Shown here one piece after another: positions 1 to 10,994 of a DNA stretch of 64,000 nt. Below the pieces are notes generated by a model, which saw nothing but the letters and a program-made list of their open reading frames with translations, made no database searches and was not told where the DNA came from. The stretch lies in NCBI GenBank assembly GCA_963576565.1, contig OY755047.1, forward strand, positions 32,222,851 to 32,286,850, given 5' to 3'. Both the position numbers and the translations under genes were made by a program. This stretch comes from Aspidapion aeneum. Its lineage: Eukaryota > Arthropoda > Insecta > Coleoptera > Brentidae. Positions within the stretch are counted from its first letter, which is position 1; every line of letters starts with the position of its first letter.

Positions 1-1737
1 TTGGGCACTTGGTGTTCTGTGGGTCATGGCCTGCCGGCAGCCCAAACCAAACTCTTTTATACTTTGATTTTATCGTGACGGGCCCGTGCAAAATGGCGGA
101 AGACGTGTTGTTTTTGTGTTGTGTTACTAATATTTCTCAAATTTATCCAAATTCGATTAAGAAAACTTGCAAAAACTTTCAAAAACAGCAGTTGACAAGA
201 ATTTGACATTTCGTCTTTTGTTCTCTGGGGTTTTTTGGTTGGGACGCGACCATTTTGGATTTGCCGGTTTTACTTTAGTCAAATCCAATCCGCTAATGTT
301 CTATTATCCGTGCCCTTACTTCGTGCACAGGTGCAAATCGTGCAATTACAGTATGATTGATCGAAGTTATTGGTAGTTTTTTCCTTTTTCTTTTTTAGAA
401 TAATGCGACAAGCTGCGCATATTGCTATTGGATACTTATCATCTGAAATACGATAATTTGGGTTTAAAAACTCACCAATAAAATTTTTCAAGGCCACTGA
501 AACTCTAAATTTGGTATCCAGGTTCTTTTTCCCAAAATTAATTTTTGAACCACACCCTGCACTAACCTTTCTTCGATTTTCTTCGTGATAGCAACGATTT
601 CTCGGATGGGATTTAAATCACTACCAAAACATCCGAAACTGATAATTATTAATTTTTATTAGAGGTAAAAAACGACCAAAGATTTATTAAATAATTTAGT
701 GAGTCGGAAATTTTTGGCTTAATTCATGGGCACACCCGGGGGGGGCGGAGCCCGGACCCCCCAAGCCTAAGACGTTTTTAGATATTTTTCACATATTTCA
801 AAAATTAAAAGATAAGATAGCATAAAATACGCCATCATGAGGCTTGGGGCCCCCTCAAAGGTCTTGGGCTCCCCCAAGACATATTCCTGGGTGCGCCACT
901 GCTTATTTGATGGTATCAGCAGATATGACCCTCATAGCCAGTACAAAATTTATAAATTTAATTTTTTTTAAAAGACTGTTAACAAAAAACATTAAAAAAA
1001 ATTTAATCTCAAAAATCTCTTAAGAAGGATTAGCTGCGATTTAGGCGAGCAGTGGCTTTTAATGACGGGGCAGTCTATTATTAGGAACCAAAAAAAAATT
1101 TTGGTGGCCTTCTCAAAAAACCTAAATTTTATAGGGTCGCACTTTGACGATTGCTATGGAACTCAGCCAACTATTATTGTTGGCTGACAACAAAAATCAC
1201 AATAACGGGAGATCGTGTTCTCCGTGCGCAAAACCCCCTTTTTCAAGACAGTCGTATAGAAAGTATTTTAAAGTTGTAAACATTGTTAACGCTTTGGACA
1301 ACCACCTATAAAATCTATAAGAAGAGATAATGTCAAATTTGTAATATGATTTTTTATTAACCGTTATTCGAGTAATTTTCTCCCTAAATTACACTGTTTC
1401 ATAAACAACGTGAGCTACACGTAAAACAAAACACGTTTATTTTTATATTTTGTAAAATAGCTATTGCCTAAATATGAAAATAAACTCATGTTCTATTCAT
1501 GAACAATTATCGAAAATTTTTAAGCACTAGTGTAATTGGCTCCGAATATAATGTCATCGGTGTCAAAATTAAGATAATTTAGCTGAGATGCATACAGATT
1601 TCTCGCTTTTTCCTGATTTAAAGAATAACGACACTGCTTGCAAAACGGAAGCTTGCCAACTGAGCCAACATAAATAAATTTGTGTTTTATTTCAGAATGT
1701 TTTTGAAGGATAAACTGACGGATTTTTTTTTATTTAG
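1..1737. other. Vps13 intron, mostly featureless
   Basis: No conserved coding block was seen on either strand. The only structure noted is the GC-rich MITE-like repeat near 725-901. Small open frames here have no recognisable domains and are rejected. Confidence 0.6.
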
Positions 1738-4700
1738 GGTGTTTTCGACGGTGTGACAGGTGTATTCACAAAACCAGTGGCTGGAGCCAAGGAACAAGGC
1801 GTCGAAGGCTTCTTCAAGGGCCTGGGCAAAGGCGCCGTGGGCCTAGTAGCCAGACCGGCGGCTGGCATAGTTGATTTTGCTAGTGGATCATTGGATGCTG
1901 TTAAAAGGTAATGTTAGCCGCCAACATCAAACAACAAACCTGTTCGGGCTTGCACCAAAATTAACTGTGACTTAAAACTTGTTTTTTAAATATACAAGAT
2001 CAGGAACTTAAAAAACATTCCTTACTGATAAAGATTTTTTTCTGTTCATTGATACGTGACGTACAAATAAGTCATTGGACTTCAAAAAGCAAAGTTTCTC
2101 TTTTACATTTCTTGTGAATAAAAATCATAATATATTAAGGTATCTTAGCAACTTGAACTGTTGCTATATCTGCAGATATCAGCTATAAGTTAATAACCGT
2201 GAAAAATTACCCAGGCAAAATTACTTTTTTCCGAAAATTTCACTTCATTAAGGGTTACATCAATCAATCATCAATATATTGTTATAACATCGATAACAAA
2301 ATTGATTCATCTGTTAACGGTTCCAATTTGTCGGCTGATTTAAGAAAATGGCGGTACCACTATTTATTTACTAAAATTTGAACAAACCACATCGCTGTGA
2401 CAGTAAAACATTCAAAATATATTTTGTTGACCTTTGACCTTGAAAATCCCTTAAAGTTAATAAATACGTTTTTTTTTTCTGTTTTTCTTTTTAACTAGTA
2501 AGCAAAAAGAACTTAATCAACACTAACTCAAATTATTTTTTTACAAGCTTTTATTTAACTTCACCTGTATGTATGTATGTATGTAATCAAATCTTGCAGC
2601 TCATTTTTGAAGAACTTCCAAACATCCGATTGACTTCAAATTTCGCATAGCGTCTTAGTTCCGATGACAATACAATAATATGGTTTCATCGGGTACCTAC
2701 CACCCCCCTAACGTGGGGGGTGGAAAGGGGGTAAAACTTTAATTTGTCCGATTTTAGGCAAAATTGGTATCTGGGGGTTTCTGAGGATGAGAATTACGAA
2801 TTTTTGATCAGATTACAAAAATCCAATATGGCGGATTCAAAGTGGACGATTTAATGTCAAGTTTTTCTGATTACTTTCAACTGACTTCCACGTATCCGAT
2901 TGACTTCAAATTTCGCATACCGTTATAGTTCCGATAACAATCCAATAATGTGGTATCACTGACTGCCTACCTCACCCCTAACTTGGGGGCGGAGAGGGGG
3001 TAAAATTTTAGTTTGTTGGATTTCCACCAAAATTGGTATCTGGGGGTTTTTAAAGATGAGGCTTACGAATTTTTGATCAGCTTACAAAAATTCAATATGG
3101 CGGATTCAAAATGGACGATTTAATGTCAAGTTTTTCTGATTACTTTCAACTGATTTCCACGTATCCGATTGACTTCAAATTTCGCATACCGTTATAGTTC
3201 CGATGACAATCCAATAATGTGGTATCACGGACTGCCTACCTCCCCCCTAACGTGGAGGGCGGAGAGGGTGTAAAATTTTAGTTTGTCGGATTTCCACCAA
3301 AATTGGTGTGACGAGTTTTTCTAATTACTTTCAACTGACTTCCACGTAGGTATCTGATTAATTTCAAAATTCACATGCTCTCCCACTAAAAAGGTGGGGG
3401 GCGTAGAAGAGGTAAGGCTTTAGTTTGTTTGATCTCGACCAAAATTAATTAATCCTTGCGTATAATGATCATAATAATAACGAACAGTTTTAGGGATTGA
3501 CAGGAAAGACTCCCTGCAATATCTATGCGCTAACTGAAATGCAAAGTGTCGGACAAATCTAAAAATTAGAAAATAAATTTAGAAGAAAAAACTTTTTGAA
3601 AACAAGCTTTTATAAAATTGACTAAAAAGCATTTAATAATTTTTTGAGTGTTCTGATATCATAATAATAAAAGCGATGGGCGTATTTAATATTAGGTAAA
3701 TGCCTTTCCATGCGCATTTGGTGGATCGTCCACAACCGATGATGGGCCGACTTTTTCAGTGTGACAAAACAAATCGACACACTGCCGGTCGCGGATGATC
3801 TGCCTAATATGAAGCAGGCGTAATAATGTCCATCCATATCAGAAAGCTGTAAGGGTAGCTTGAGTAGGGTTGGGTTGGGTTGGGTTAAATTGTCTACCCT
3901 TACATTTCTCTGCTATAATATAATGAATTTGGATTTTCACTAAACTTCGAGTTAACAAGGCTAAAACAAAAACGGGTAAATTTCTTTTAATACGCCCATC
4001 GCTTTTATTATTATGATATCAGAACACTCAAAAAATTATTTAATGCTTTTTAGTCAATTTTTTAAAAGCTTGTTTTCAAAAAGTTTTTTTCTTCTAAATT
4101 TATTTAAAGGGATAACTCCACCTAAAATAAAAAATGTTTGTCTCCTAATTTCTTATCTTTGTCATACGCAGGGCAGCAGAATGTTCAGAAGAAGTCTCTC
4201 GACTAAGACCTCCTCGATTCCTGCCATCAGATGGATTAGTACGACCTTACAACAGCGTTGAGGCAGAGGGCAACAAACTTCTCAATGAATTGTGCAAAGG
4301 AAAGTACGCCGCCACTGACGTGTATGTGCATCATTACGATCTTGTACCCCACAAAGTGGTTCTGCTGTTGACTGACAAAAGACTGGCGTATATCGAGACG
4401 AGCGACCTCTTTGGTGGTTGGCAGGTAGGTTGAGTTAGGTTTAAGATAAGTGGTGCTCATTATCTATTTGTCGTGTAGTCAAAGATTTATTGAGAAACTG
4501 CTTCTTGAACCGTGCAAAGGGAAGTACGCCGCCACTGACGTGTACGTGCATCATTACTGCTGTTGACTGACAAAAGACTGGCGTATATCGACACGAGCGA
4601 CCTCTTTGGTGGTTGGTAGGTTTAAGATAAGTGGTGTTCATTATCTATTTGCTGCATCATCAAAGATTTACTGACAAACTTCTCATGGAACAGTGCAAAG

Positions 4701-7700
4701 GGAAGTATGCTGCCACTGACGTGTACGTGCATCATTACGATCTCGTTTAGTGGTTCTGCTGTTGATTGACAAAAGACTGGCGTATATCAAGATGACCGAC
4801 CTCTTTGGTGGTTGGCAGGCAACGATCCTAAACATACAGGATTGATTATTTCCATTTAACTATATGTTAGCGTCGCTCAAGCGAGACGAACACTGCCTGC
4901 TTACGTCACCAGCGGACTAGTTGCTTTGTTTGTATTGAGAGTTCGTGTGATTTTAAGGTGTTTTTGAAGTTTTTATCTCCGTTTTTTTGCATTTTTTCAT
5001 TAATTTGACGGCGTGGTTGACTATTTAGGAGGTAAATAAACCTTTAGAAATGTGAATTGATATAAAGAGAGCACATTAATTTATTGTTGAAATAAAAGCT
5101 TTATTCAGTGTAGAAATATAACCAAATTTTTAATTTTTTTTTTACATTTTTGGAAACTCCTTGCTCATTAAAGTAATCACATTGAAGAAAATTGGTAATT
5201 ATGCCGCAAAAGTATTTCTTTTATTAAACTGATTTTTGGAAAATTTATTTTGTAGACAGTTCCTCCAAGTTTAGTTAGAGTTTTTTTCTTAAGTTTTTTT
5301 AGTCTATAGAAGTTTTCAGAATCATGTTACAGGAGAAGGAGTGAAAACGGGTGCTGGGTGGGATAAAAACAACTCGTAACACAAACAATGTAAATCATTT
5401 GAAAAAAAAACTTATGAAAATCTATTGATTTAAAGCATAAGAAGTTGAAAAACACATCTTAATTAAAAAAGATTGTTAATTAATTTGTATTTTGTATAAA
5501 TTGTATGATAAAATGCCTTCTAGTTTTAGATCTGTAATATCAAATAAATACCTTTTTGTTCTACATAATATAATACATTATACATCTAGTGATTTAAATT
5601 GATTAAACTTTTAGAAAAAATCCTTCTTCTATTCTAAAACTTTCAACTATTTAAAAAAGAAACTCCAACATATGGTTTGGTGGGAAAATTCAGCTCTCAG
5701 AGCAAACTCTTGATTTATCAAATCATTTGTTTTGAATGAATGAAATTATTAATTATTACTAACACGAAAAAAAAATTTGTTTGCAAATAAGCAAGAAAAA
5801 AGCGGGAAACTCACGATTGCAATATGTATTAAATGAAGCGCGCTGGGCAGAGGTCCACTAGTGACGTAAGCAAGGCGCTGCCTACCGCTAAAAGATTCGA
5901 GCTAATAGGCAATCCTGTGTTTAGGATCGTTGGTTGGCAGGTACGTTGAGTTAGGTTTAAGATAAGAAGGGAAGTACGCTGCCACTAACACCACAAAGTG
6001 GTTCTTCTGTTGACTGATAAAAGACTGGCGTATATCGAGACAAGTAACCTCTTTGGCGGTTGGCAGGTAGGTTGAGTTACGTTTAAGTGCTGCTCATTAT
6101 GTATTTGCTGCATAATCAAAGATTTATTGACAAACTTCTCATGGAACTGTGCAAAGGGAAGTACGATCTCGTATCCCACAAAGTAGTTCTGCTGTTGACT
6201 GACAAAAGACTGGCGTATATCGAGACAGGCGACCTCTTTGGCGGTTGACAGGTAGGTTGAGTTAGGTTTAGGATAAGTGGTGCTCATGATCTATTTGCCG
6301 TGTACTCAGATTTATTGAGAAACTTCTTATCGAACCGTGCAAAGGGAAGTACGCCGCTACTGACATTAACGTGCATCATTACGATCGCGTATCCCACAAA
6401 GTGGTTCTGCTGTTGATTGAAAAAAGACTAAATTATATCGAGACCAGTGTTCTGTTTGATGGTTGGAAGGTATGTTAGATTTAAAATAAATAATGCTGCT
6501 GTCCTATTTGCTGCGTAGTCAAAGATCTATTGTCAAACTTCTCATGGAACTGTGCAAAAGGATTTACGCCTACACTGAGGTGTACAGATTGCATCATTAC
6601 GATTTGTTGTTGACTGACAAAAGAGTATATGAAGACGCAGGATGTAATTTAGGTTTTATGAGTTGTGCTCATGCTTCCTCCACTGACTGACTGAAAGTGG
6701 GTTTGAAGAGCCTAATAGGAAAAAGGACTCCAGGAAAAGGTTTTTGTGATCTATTCTGTATCTAACTAAAGGCACCTGACCTTGATAGTTGGATTGTCAA
6801 ATTTGTTAAAAAACCTGGATCAAAAATTAATTAAATTCACAATTTATTTTAATTTAATTAAATATATTTCGTACACAAAATGTATCTGACTTCCGTGTAG
6901 GTACTAAAAAAGCAAATATCGGATTGTTTTTGGTCGGTTCTTAACCTACTCAAGATATTGTGTGTTAGTACGAAACCTTTTTGATTTTCTTTTATTTCAC
7001 ACACCGGAAATTTGTCCATCTCTTTCGTTTGCATTTTCATATTCCTGCTCAGTTGCTTCACGTGGTTCTTGATAACTCCATTCAGTGGACGAAAATTGTC
7101 ATAGACGGCGCACGCGTCTTACAGGCAAGACGATGCCTGGCTATTAGCATTTTTTGATAAATCAATTAGTTTTTGAGATATACCAAGATTCTTAATATTT
7201 CCGCTCGCAAAAGTATTAAAATAATAGCCTTGTTCATTTTATTCTAGCTACAATATTATTAACTTTTTTTTAAATTTGTTACACATATGGCTTTAAACCC
7301 TTTAAAGAAGAGGATATTGACTTTATGTTTTTAAAGTTTGATGGATGGTACCCTTAAATACTGCCTTCAAGAGGGTGGTTCCTAAAACTGTTCACAAGAT
7401 TATAAAAAAAGTGAATTTGCAGCAACACGATGCATCATACCGAAAAACATTACAAATAATTTCTTATAGTACTTTTTATTCCGCTTCTTTTGATGTGTCA
7501 CTTGGCATTCTTGCACTGGTAGGTAGCTGTCCAAGCCAGCTACAATTTAGAATTTTGCAAAAATTCCATGTTTTTGCTCCAAAACTAATTTTTTACTTAA
7601 AAATTATATATTTTACAATTTTTAAGAAAGAAATAGATTTTGGAGCGAAAACATGGAATTTTTACAAAATTGTTTATTTTAGCTGGCTTGCACAGCTAAC

Positions 7701-8715
7701 TACCTAAGGTGCTAAGTGATACATCAAAAGAAGCAGAATTAAAAGTACTATAAAAAATTATTCTTAACGTTTTTCGCTAGGATGCATCGTTTCGCTGCAA
7801 ATTCTTTATTGCTATTATAATCTTGTGAACAGGGTGGTTTCTAATACCACCCTCTTTAAAGCAGTCTTTAGGGGTACCATCCATCGAACCTTAAAAACCT
7901 AAAGTCAATATCCTCTTCTGTGAAGGGTTTAAAGCCTTCTATGTAACAAAAAAAAATGTCAATAATATTCTGGCTATATGAAAATGAGCATGGGTTTTAT
8001 TTTAATTCTTTTGCGAATTTGAAAATACTAATAGTCTTGGTATGTCTCAAAAACTATTTGATTTATCAAGAAATGTGTTATGAAAAAATTTGTTTGCCTT
8101 TAAAAAAGGAGTAAAACAAGCTTTAAAAAAATTAGAATTGGACCACTGGGATGATGGGGCCAAACGACCAACACGCGACCAAACTTTTTTTATACTCTTA
8201 TGAGTGCTTAACAAAGCCCCGCAGTCAAACTGAGCACACATATTAGGTGACACGTTACAAGAGCCAGCGCCTAGACTAACTAGAAAAATGTAAAAAAATT
8301 ATAAAATTTCGAGAAGAGGATCAGCTAGGATTTATATGAATATGAGTCTGAGACAGGAAAGAGTCCATTTTCAAACTGTGCAATTAGTTTTTGGAACCAT
8401 TTTCATGTAACCTATACTTAATTCAGGCACACTGTGTCTGTTAGTGCAAAACCTTTTTGATTTTGTTTTATTGCACATACCGCATCTTTTTCCGTCTTAC
8501 AAACATTAATTTGTTTGTTTTAGGTCGAATGGTCGTACACGTGGAAAGAGCTAAACAAACCAGTGAGCATCGTGCAAAAAGGCATTTGCATAACCGCTTC
8601 AGAAAAGAAAAAGAAACTCTTCAGCTCTGGTGACGTAAGCAAAATAGTCTTGATCGGTGATCCAGCTCTTAAAGAAGAAATGTGTATGAAGATTGAGTCC
8701 TTGAGAAGTGCTTAA
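1..8715 (+). CDS. Vps13: Vps13 (intermembrane lipid-transfer protein), 3' end, 3 exons; join(1738..1907,4172..4424,8524..8715)
   Basis: This is the C-terminal 204 residues of a VPS13A/C-type bridge protein, which moves phospholipids between organelles at contact sites. Exons 1738-1907, 4172-4424 and 8524-8715 join with matching phases (2 then 0), 615 nt including the TAA. The first carries the amphipathic ATG2_C/VPS13_C helices ([30 protein letters not shown]), which in the family attach the protein to lipid droplets and mitochondria. The second carries the linker [17 protein letters not shown] and the start of the PH-like domain ([24 protein letters not shown]). The last finishes that domain ([10 protein letters not shown]) and ends RSA. 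All three follow AG and the two introns open with GT. The rest of this large gene lies left of the window. The intron between the last two exons carries tandem copies of the second exon. The family call is by recognition of conserved motifs; the paralogue (13A/C versus 13D) was not tested. Confidence 0.93.
725..901. mobile_element. degenerate hAT-type MITE
   Basis: The right end reads CCTGGGTGCGCCACTG (886-901). Its reverse complement, CAGTGGCGCACCCAGG, is a TIR type common in non-autonomous hAT elements. The left end (CATGGGCACACCCGGG) is a decayed inverse of it. The interior is G/C-rich, with inverted blocks of GGGGGCGGAGCCC type and CTTGGG. No clear target duplication was found. Confidence 0.55.
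1738..1907 (+). CDS. Vps13: Vps13 exon encoding the ATG2_C-type helices
   Basis: The acceptor is TTTATTTAG at 1729-1737 and the donor GTAATG at 1908. The exon is 170 nt, enters in phase 0 and ends after two bases of an Arg codon. It encodes 56 residues rich in Gly, Val and Phe ([28 protein letters not shown]), the best conserved stretch of VPS13 C-termini. It is more GC-rich than the surrounding intron. Confidence 0.93.
2563..2585. repeat. TATG microsatellite
   Basis: A short run of GTATGTATGTATGTATG lies directly before the 2600-3440 tandem repeat. Such runs often end insect SINE/LINE-like repeats that contain the phrase 'gattgacttcaaatttcgca'. Confidence 0.6.
2611..3445. repeat. tandem array of about 250-bp units in a Vps13 intron
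   Basis: The phrase CCGATTGACTTCAAATTTCG recurs near 2627, 2897 and 3166, with a decayed fourth copy near 3350. Each copy is followed by GATGACAATNCAATAATNTGG, a G/C-rich 'CTAACGTGGGGG' block, AATTGGTATCTGGGGG and AATATGGCGGATTCAAA. The spacing is about 270 bp and shrinks in the last copies through deletion. No coding potential was recognised. Confidence 0.8.
3571..4105. mobile_element. 535-bp MITE with about 120-bp terminal inverted repeats
   Basis: The left arm from 3571 (AAATAAATTTAGAAGAAAAA) is repeated inverted up to 4105. The arms match across the TTTTTTGAGTGTTCTGATAT block and AAAAGCGATGGGCGTA. The centre contains GGGTTGGGTTGGGTT. Open frames on both arms are mirror images of each other and are not genes. 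The right end sits 67 bp upstream of the Vps13 exon at 4172. No target duplication could be fixed. Confidence 0.75.
4172..4424 (+). CDS. Vps13: Vps13 penultimate exon in this window (linker and start of PH-like domain)
   Basis: The acceptor is GTCATACGCAG ending at 4171 and the donor is GTAGGT at 4425. The exon is 253 nt: one base completes Arg, then 84 codons follow, ending TTT GGT GGT TGG CAG. It encodes the VPS13 linker [11 protein letters not shown] and the first strands of the PH-like domain. Its 3' half plus about 80 bases of intron is the source of the tandem copies that follow. Confidence 0.93.
4820..5932. mobile_element. 1.1-kb TIR element inserted in a duplicated Vps13 exon copy
   Basis: The ends are CAACGATCCTAAACA at 4820 and its inverse TGTTTAGGATCGTTG ending at 5932. 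The terminal inverted repeats extend imperfectly over about 100 bp, including CTTACGTCAC and CAGG/CCTG blocks. The direct repeat GTTGGCAGG flanks it at 4811-4819 and 5933-5941, a 9-bp target duplication. That size suggests a Mutator-like (9-10 bp) or, if 8 bp, a hAT origin. The interior is AT-rich with no transposase frame. Confidence 0.85.
6310..6469 (+). CDS. possible alternative Vps13 exon (fifth duplicate copy, open and splice-competent)
   Basis: This copy follows GTGTACTCAG (6300-6309) and is followed by GTATGT at 6470. It is 160 nt: one base completes the split Arg of the 1738-1907 exon, then 53 open codons end in TGG AAG in phase 0, exactly as the real exon does. The product would contain [18 protein letters not shown], then [20 protein letters not shown]. 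It would replace the last part of the real exon and lack about 31 residues of linker. The acceptor arose where sister copies read GTAGTCAAAG. The polypyrimidine tract is weak. Whether it is ever spliced is unknown; it may simply be the least decayed relic. Confidence 0.35.
7149..8075. mobile_element. about 930-bp foldback/palindromic element
   Basis: The two halves are inverted copies centred near 7610. The blocks TTTGATAAATCAA, GAGGATATTGACTTTA, GGATGGTACC and TTCACAAGATTATA recur in reverse order near 8060, 7900, 7870 and 7830. The centre pairs CATGTTTTTGCTCC with GGAGCGAAAACATG. The 120-codon open frame at 7345-7707 spans the palindrome and is not considered a gene. It lies in the last Vps13 intron. 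Confidence 0.8.
8524..8715 (+). CDS. Vps13: Vps13 terminal coding exon
   Basis: The acceptor TTTGTTTTAG ends at 8523. The exon has 63 codons and a TAA at 8713-8715. It encodes the end of the PH-like domain ([20 protein letters not shown], then [15 protein letters not shown]). The frame continues exactly from the CAG that ends the previous exon. A GTAAGC inside the exon at 8635-8640 resembles a donor, but the frame stays open and conserved through it. AATAAA at 8967-8972, about 250 nt downstream, is a candidate poly(A) signal. Confidence 0.92.
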   Translation, partial: VEWSYTWKELNKPVSIVQKGICITASEKKKKLFSSGDVSKIVLIGDPALKEEMCMKIESLRSA

Positions 8716-10150
8716 GTAAAATGTATTTTTTGCTGTAGGTTTTTGACAACTCAGTGTGTCAGATTTAACATATAGGCTTGCGAATTACCAATTTAATACT
8801 GGAGGAAAACATTTCAATCTAATTTGTACTTTCGTTAAACATTTCTAAAAATCCTGAATTTTAGTGTCATTTTGGATATATTCTGTCAATGTCGCTTTAA
8901 AACGTTTTCCAATTTAGTCCGCCCTAATTTTATAAGACTTTTTTTTATTTCTCGATGGTTTTTTTAAATAAATTTAAGCTACAAAAAAAACTGGATCTGA
9001 ATTCATGAAACCCCGTCCTATAAATTTATATTGGCCGAAATATTAAAAACATGGACTTTATTTCACACAGTTGTTGTCAGTGGGCCGCATCATCAGTATT
9101 TCTTTCTGGAACGGAAAAAAATTGACAAAATTACGGATTTCCTTTGTACGCAAGTTCTACCTCAAATTACATCAAATACCAAATTTACGTAGTTAAGATT
9201 TTCGTAGTTTTATTACAAAAATGTTAAAAGTATATTTTTGTAAAAAGTATTTTGCTACTTCAAAAAACATGTTTTTTGACTAAGTAAACTCCGTTTAGCA
9301 AGCCTAAATGAATTAGCCTTAGTCCACTGGCCCTTAGATGCTTTTTGACAATTTAAATGTCAAGTTAATAGCTATCGGCATTTAAATTCTAAAAATATAG
9401 TTTATCTTTCTTGGTTCCCGTAAGATAACCCGAGTAAAATTTGACGTTTGGAGTTGTCAAATACCACCAAGATGGCTATATTTTTAGTGATGGGCATAAC
9501 CGAATTATTTGAATTATTAATTACTATTTTATAGTAAGTATATAACGGGTTTTTTTATTGGAATGATCCCATCACTAATATTTTTATTGTTACCATAGAG
9601 GATTACATACGTCAAGCCATTGCTATTAAAATAGGTAACTATAACCAAAACTTTCTTTTAAATGATTGCAAATTCTAACAACGAGGTATAGAAGCTAAAG
9701 TTCCTTTTAAAAAAGTCAATTTTTAATTACACAAACAAGCCCTGTAATTCAAAATATAAAACAGGTTAGGATTTAGATTAATACCTCTTTGTTTAAAATG
9801 TATAGTCATTTTTATGCAACTTTGGGGATGTTATGGTATAGTGCGTATTGTTATTTTAATATTACTTTGTATTTTTACTTACTTACTATTCTTTTTAAAA
9901 ACTACTTAAAATTTATTGCTTTTATTGCTCACCAGTGTGTTGCTTGATTTTGTAGCTTTTATATTCTGTTATATTTTTGTATAATATCCTTATAAATAAA
10001 GGATTCTAAAATGTAAAATAGAGGAACTAAGGAAAATAAAGTGTTAAAGTGTTTTTTAATCTTACAAATTTATTTCCTTTACAAACAGCAAGAAAAAAAA
10101 CAAATAAAAAAATAAAAACAAAAAAGTTGCTTTCATAGTTGAGAACGCTG
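8716..10150 (+). other. Vps13 3' UTR and start of the intergenic region
   Basis: AT-rich sequence follows the Vps13 stop codon. AATAAA occurs at 8967-8972 and again near 9994 and 10036, so the end of the 3' UTR is uncertain. Apart from the 9486-9577 MITE, no gene or repeat was recognised. Confidence 0.45.
9486..9577. mobile_element. 92-bp hAT-type MITE
   Basis: The short inverted ends are AGTGATGGG and CCCATCACT. They are flanked by the 8-bp direct repeat ATATTTTT (9478-9485 and 9578-9585). An 8-bp duplication with TAGTGATGGG-like ends fits the hAT superfamily. It lies downstream of the Vps13 stop. Confidence 0.7.
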
Positions 10151-10165
10151 ATTTATTATATAGTG

Positions 10166-10958
10166 TGTTCCGTTTTAAACCTACCGCCCAGAATTTTTTG
10201 GTCCCTGCTTAACATTTAGAAAAGCCCCTGCACAGGCCAATATTATTTCAGAGAGGGTAGATTTTACCCCGTGAGTAACCCTTTCAGGACGGATGTCACA
10301 GCTTATGTGACAGTACAGAACAGATGCGCACGGACTGGTGTCGCATATTTATGACACTTGTTTATTCGCCTGCTAAGCGGGTTTCATATCGTAAAAGACA
10401 AGTTTTATATTATTTTTTGCCAGCCAGACGAGTGTCACACCGCTTAAGACGGAGTTTGCTTATCAGACGGCCGAGTGGTGTGACAAAATACAAAATATCA
10501 TAACTGTATGACACCCGTCCGCTGGCACTACAAAAACTGCCGTCCAGGTGGCACATAAATAGCTGAGAGGTCCCGTCCTGAAAGGGTTAAGGAAAGCCGG
10601 TTAAGTGTTACTTTATTATATTAAAAATTCATGATATGAAACGATAAATTTAGAAAAACACAGTGGTTTAAGGGCCAAAATATGTTTCTTACCCCTTATA
10701 TTATAAAAGGAAACATGTGCTATGTAGCCCCTTGTTAAGAAGCTTACCTATGTCTTTTTATTATTACTTTTTATTTTTACTCAATACTTTAAATGCGAGT
10801 ATTGCAAAAGCAATTGAAAAACCTTTTTAAAGTACCTTCATTAGACTCAAATAAGGCCTTTCTTTAGAACAAAATAGACAAGTCTTTGAAGTCTTTCTAA
10901 ATTTTTGGCAGCTCCCGAAAAATCTTTGGTTATAGTTTTTAAATGGGACACACTTTAT
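10166..10958. mobile_element. possible Tc1/mariner-type MITE containing a second MITE
   Basis: The left end TAGTGTGTTCCGTTTTAAAC and the inverse of the right end (TAAAGTGTGTCCCATTTAAA, read from about 10958 back) are similar, as in TA-flanked MITEs with AGTGTGTCCCATTTAAA termini. The match is short and the limits are approximate. The 10276-10589 element lies inside it. Confidence 0.35.
10276..10589. mobile_element. 314-bp MITE with TA target and TAACCCTTTCAGGACGG ends
   Basis: TAACCCTTTCAGGACGG (10276-10292) is matched by its exact inverse ending at 10589. TA at both ends fits a Tc1/mariner-like target duplication. The interior repeats TGTGACA/TGTCACA and CCGTCC/GGACGG motifs in both orientations, giving a branched hairpin. 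Confidence 0.75.
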
Positions 10959-10994
10959 AATTTTAAATGTAACCAATATTTAAAAAACGTGACG

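Larger units (their letters stand above)
4425..6660 (+). repeat. tandem partial duplications of the 4172-4424 Vps13 exon
   Basis: At least six copies of the exon's 3' half plus its donor-side intron follow the real exon: about 4491-4616, 4674-4818, 5967-6066, 6130-6251, 6318-6469 and 6533-6640. Each has recognisable blocks such as TGCAAAGGGAAGTACG, TTGACTGACAAAAGACTGG and CCTCTTTGG. The linking sequence GGTTGAGTTAGGTTTAAGAT repeats between copies, so the unit (about 190 bp) was copied as DNA, not by retroposition. Copy 1 has a 25-nt frameshifting deletion. Copy 2 has an in-frame TAG. Copy 3 is truncated. Copy 4 has a 30-nt in-frame deletion and TGA for the final Trp. Copy 6 has no donor. Copy 5 remains open. 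Confidence 0.92.

Noticed and set aside
4441..6690. Short minus-strand frames with repeated STTYLKP motifs
   Set aside because: Antisense readings of the duplicated Vps13 exon copies.
7345..7707. 120-codon open frame on the plus strand
   Set aside because: It spans the centre of a palindrome and its sequence is mirrored in the repeat; no domain.
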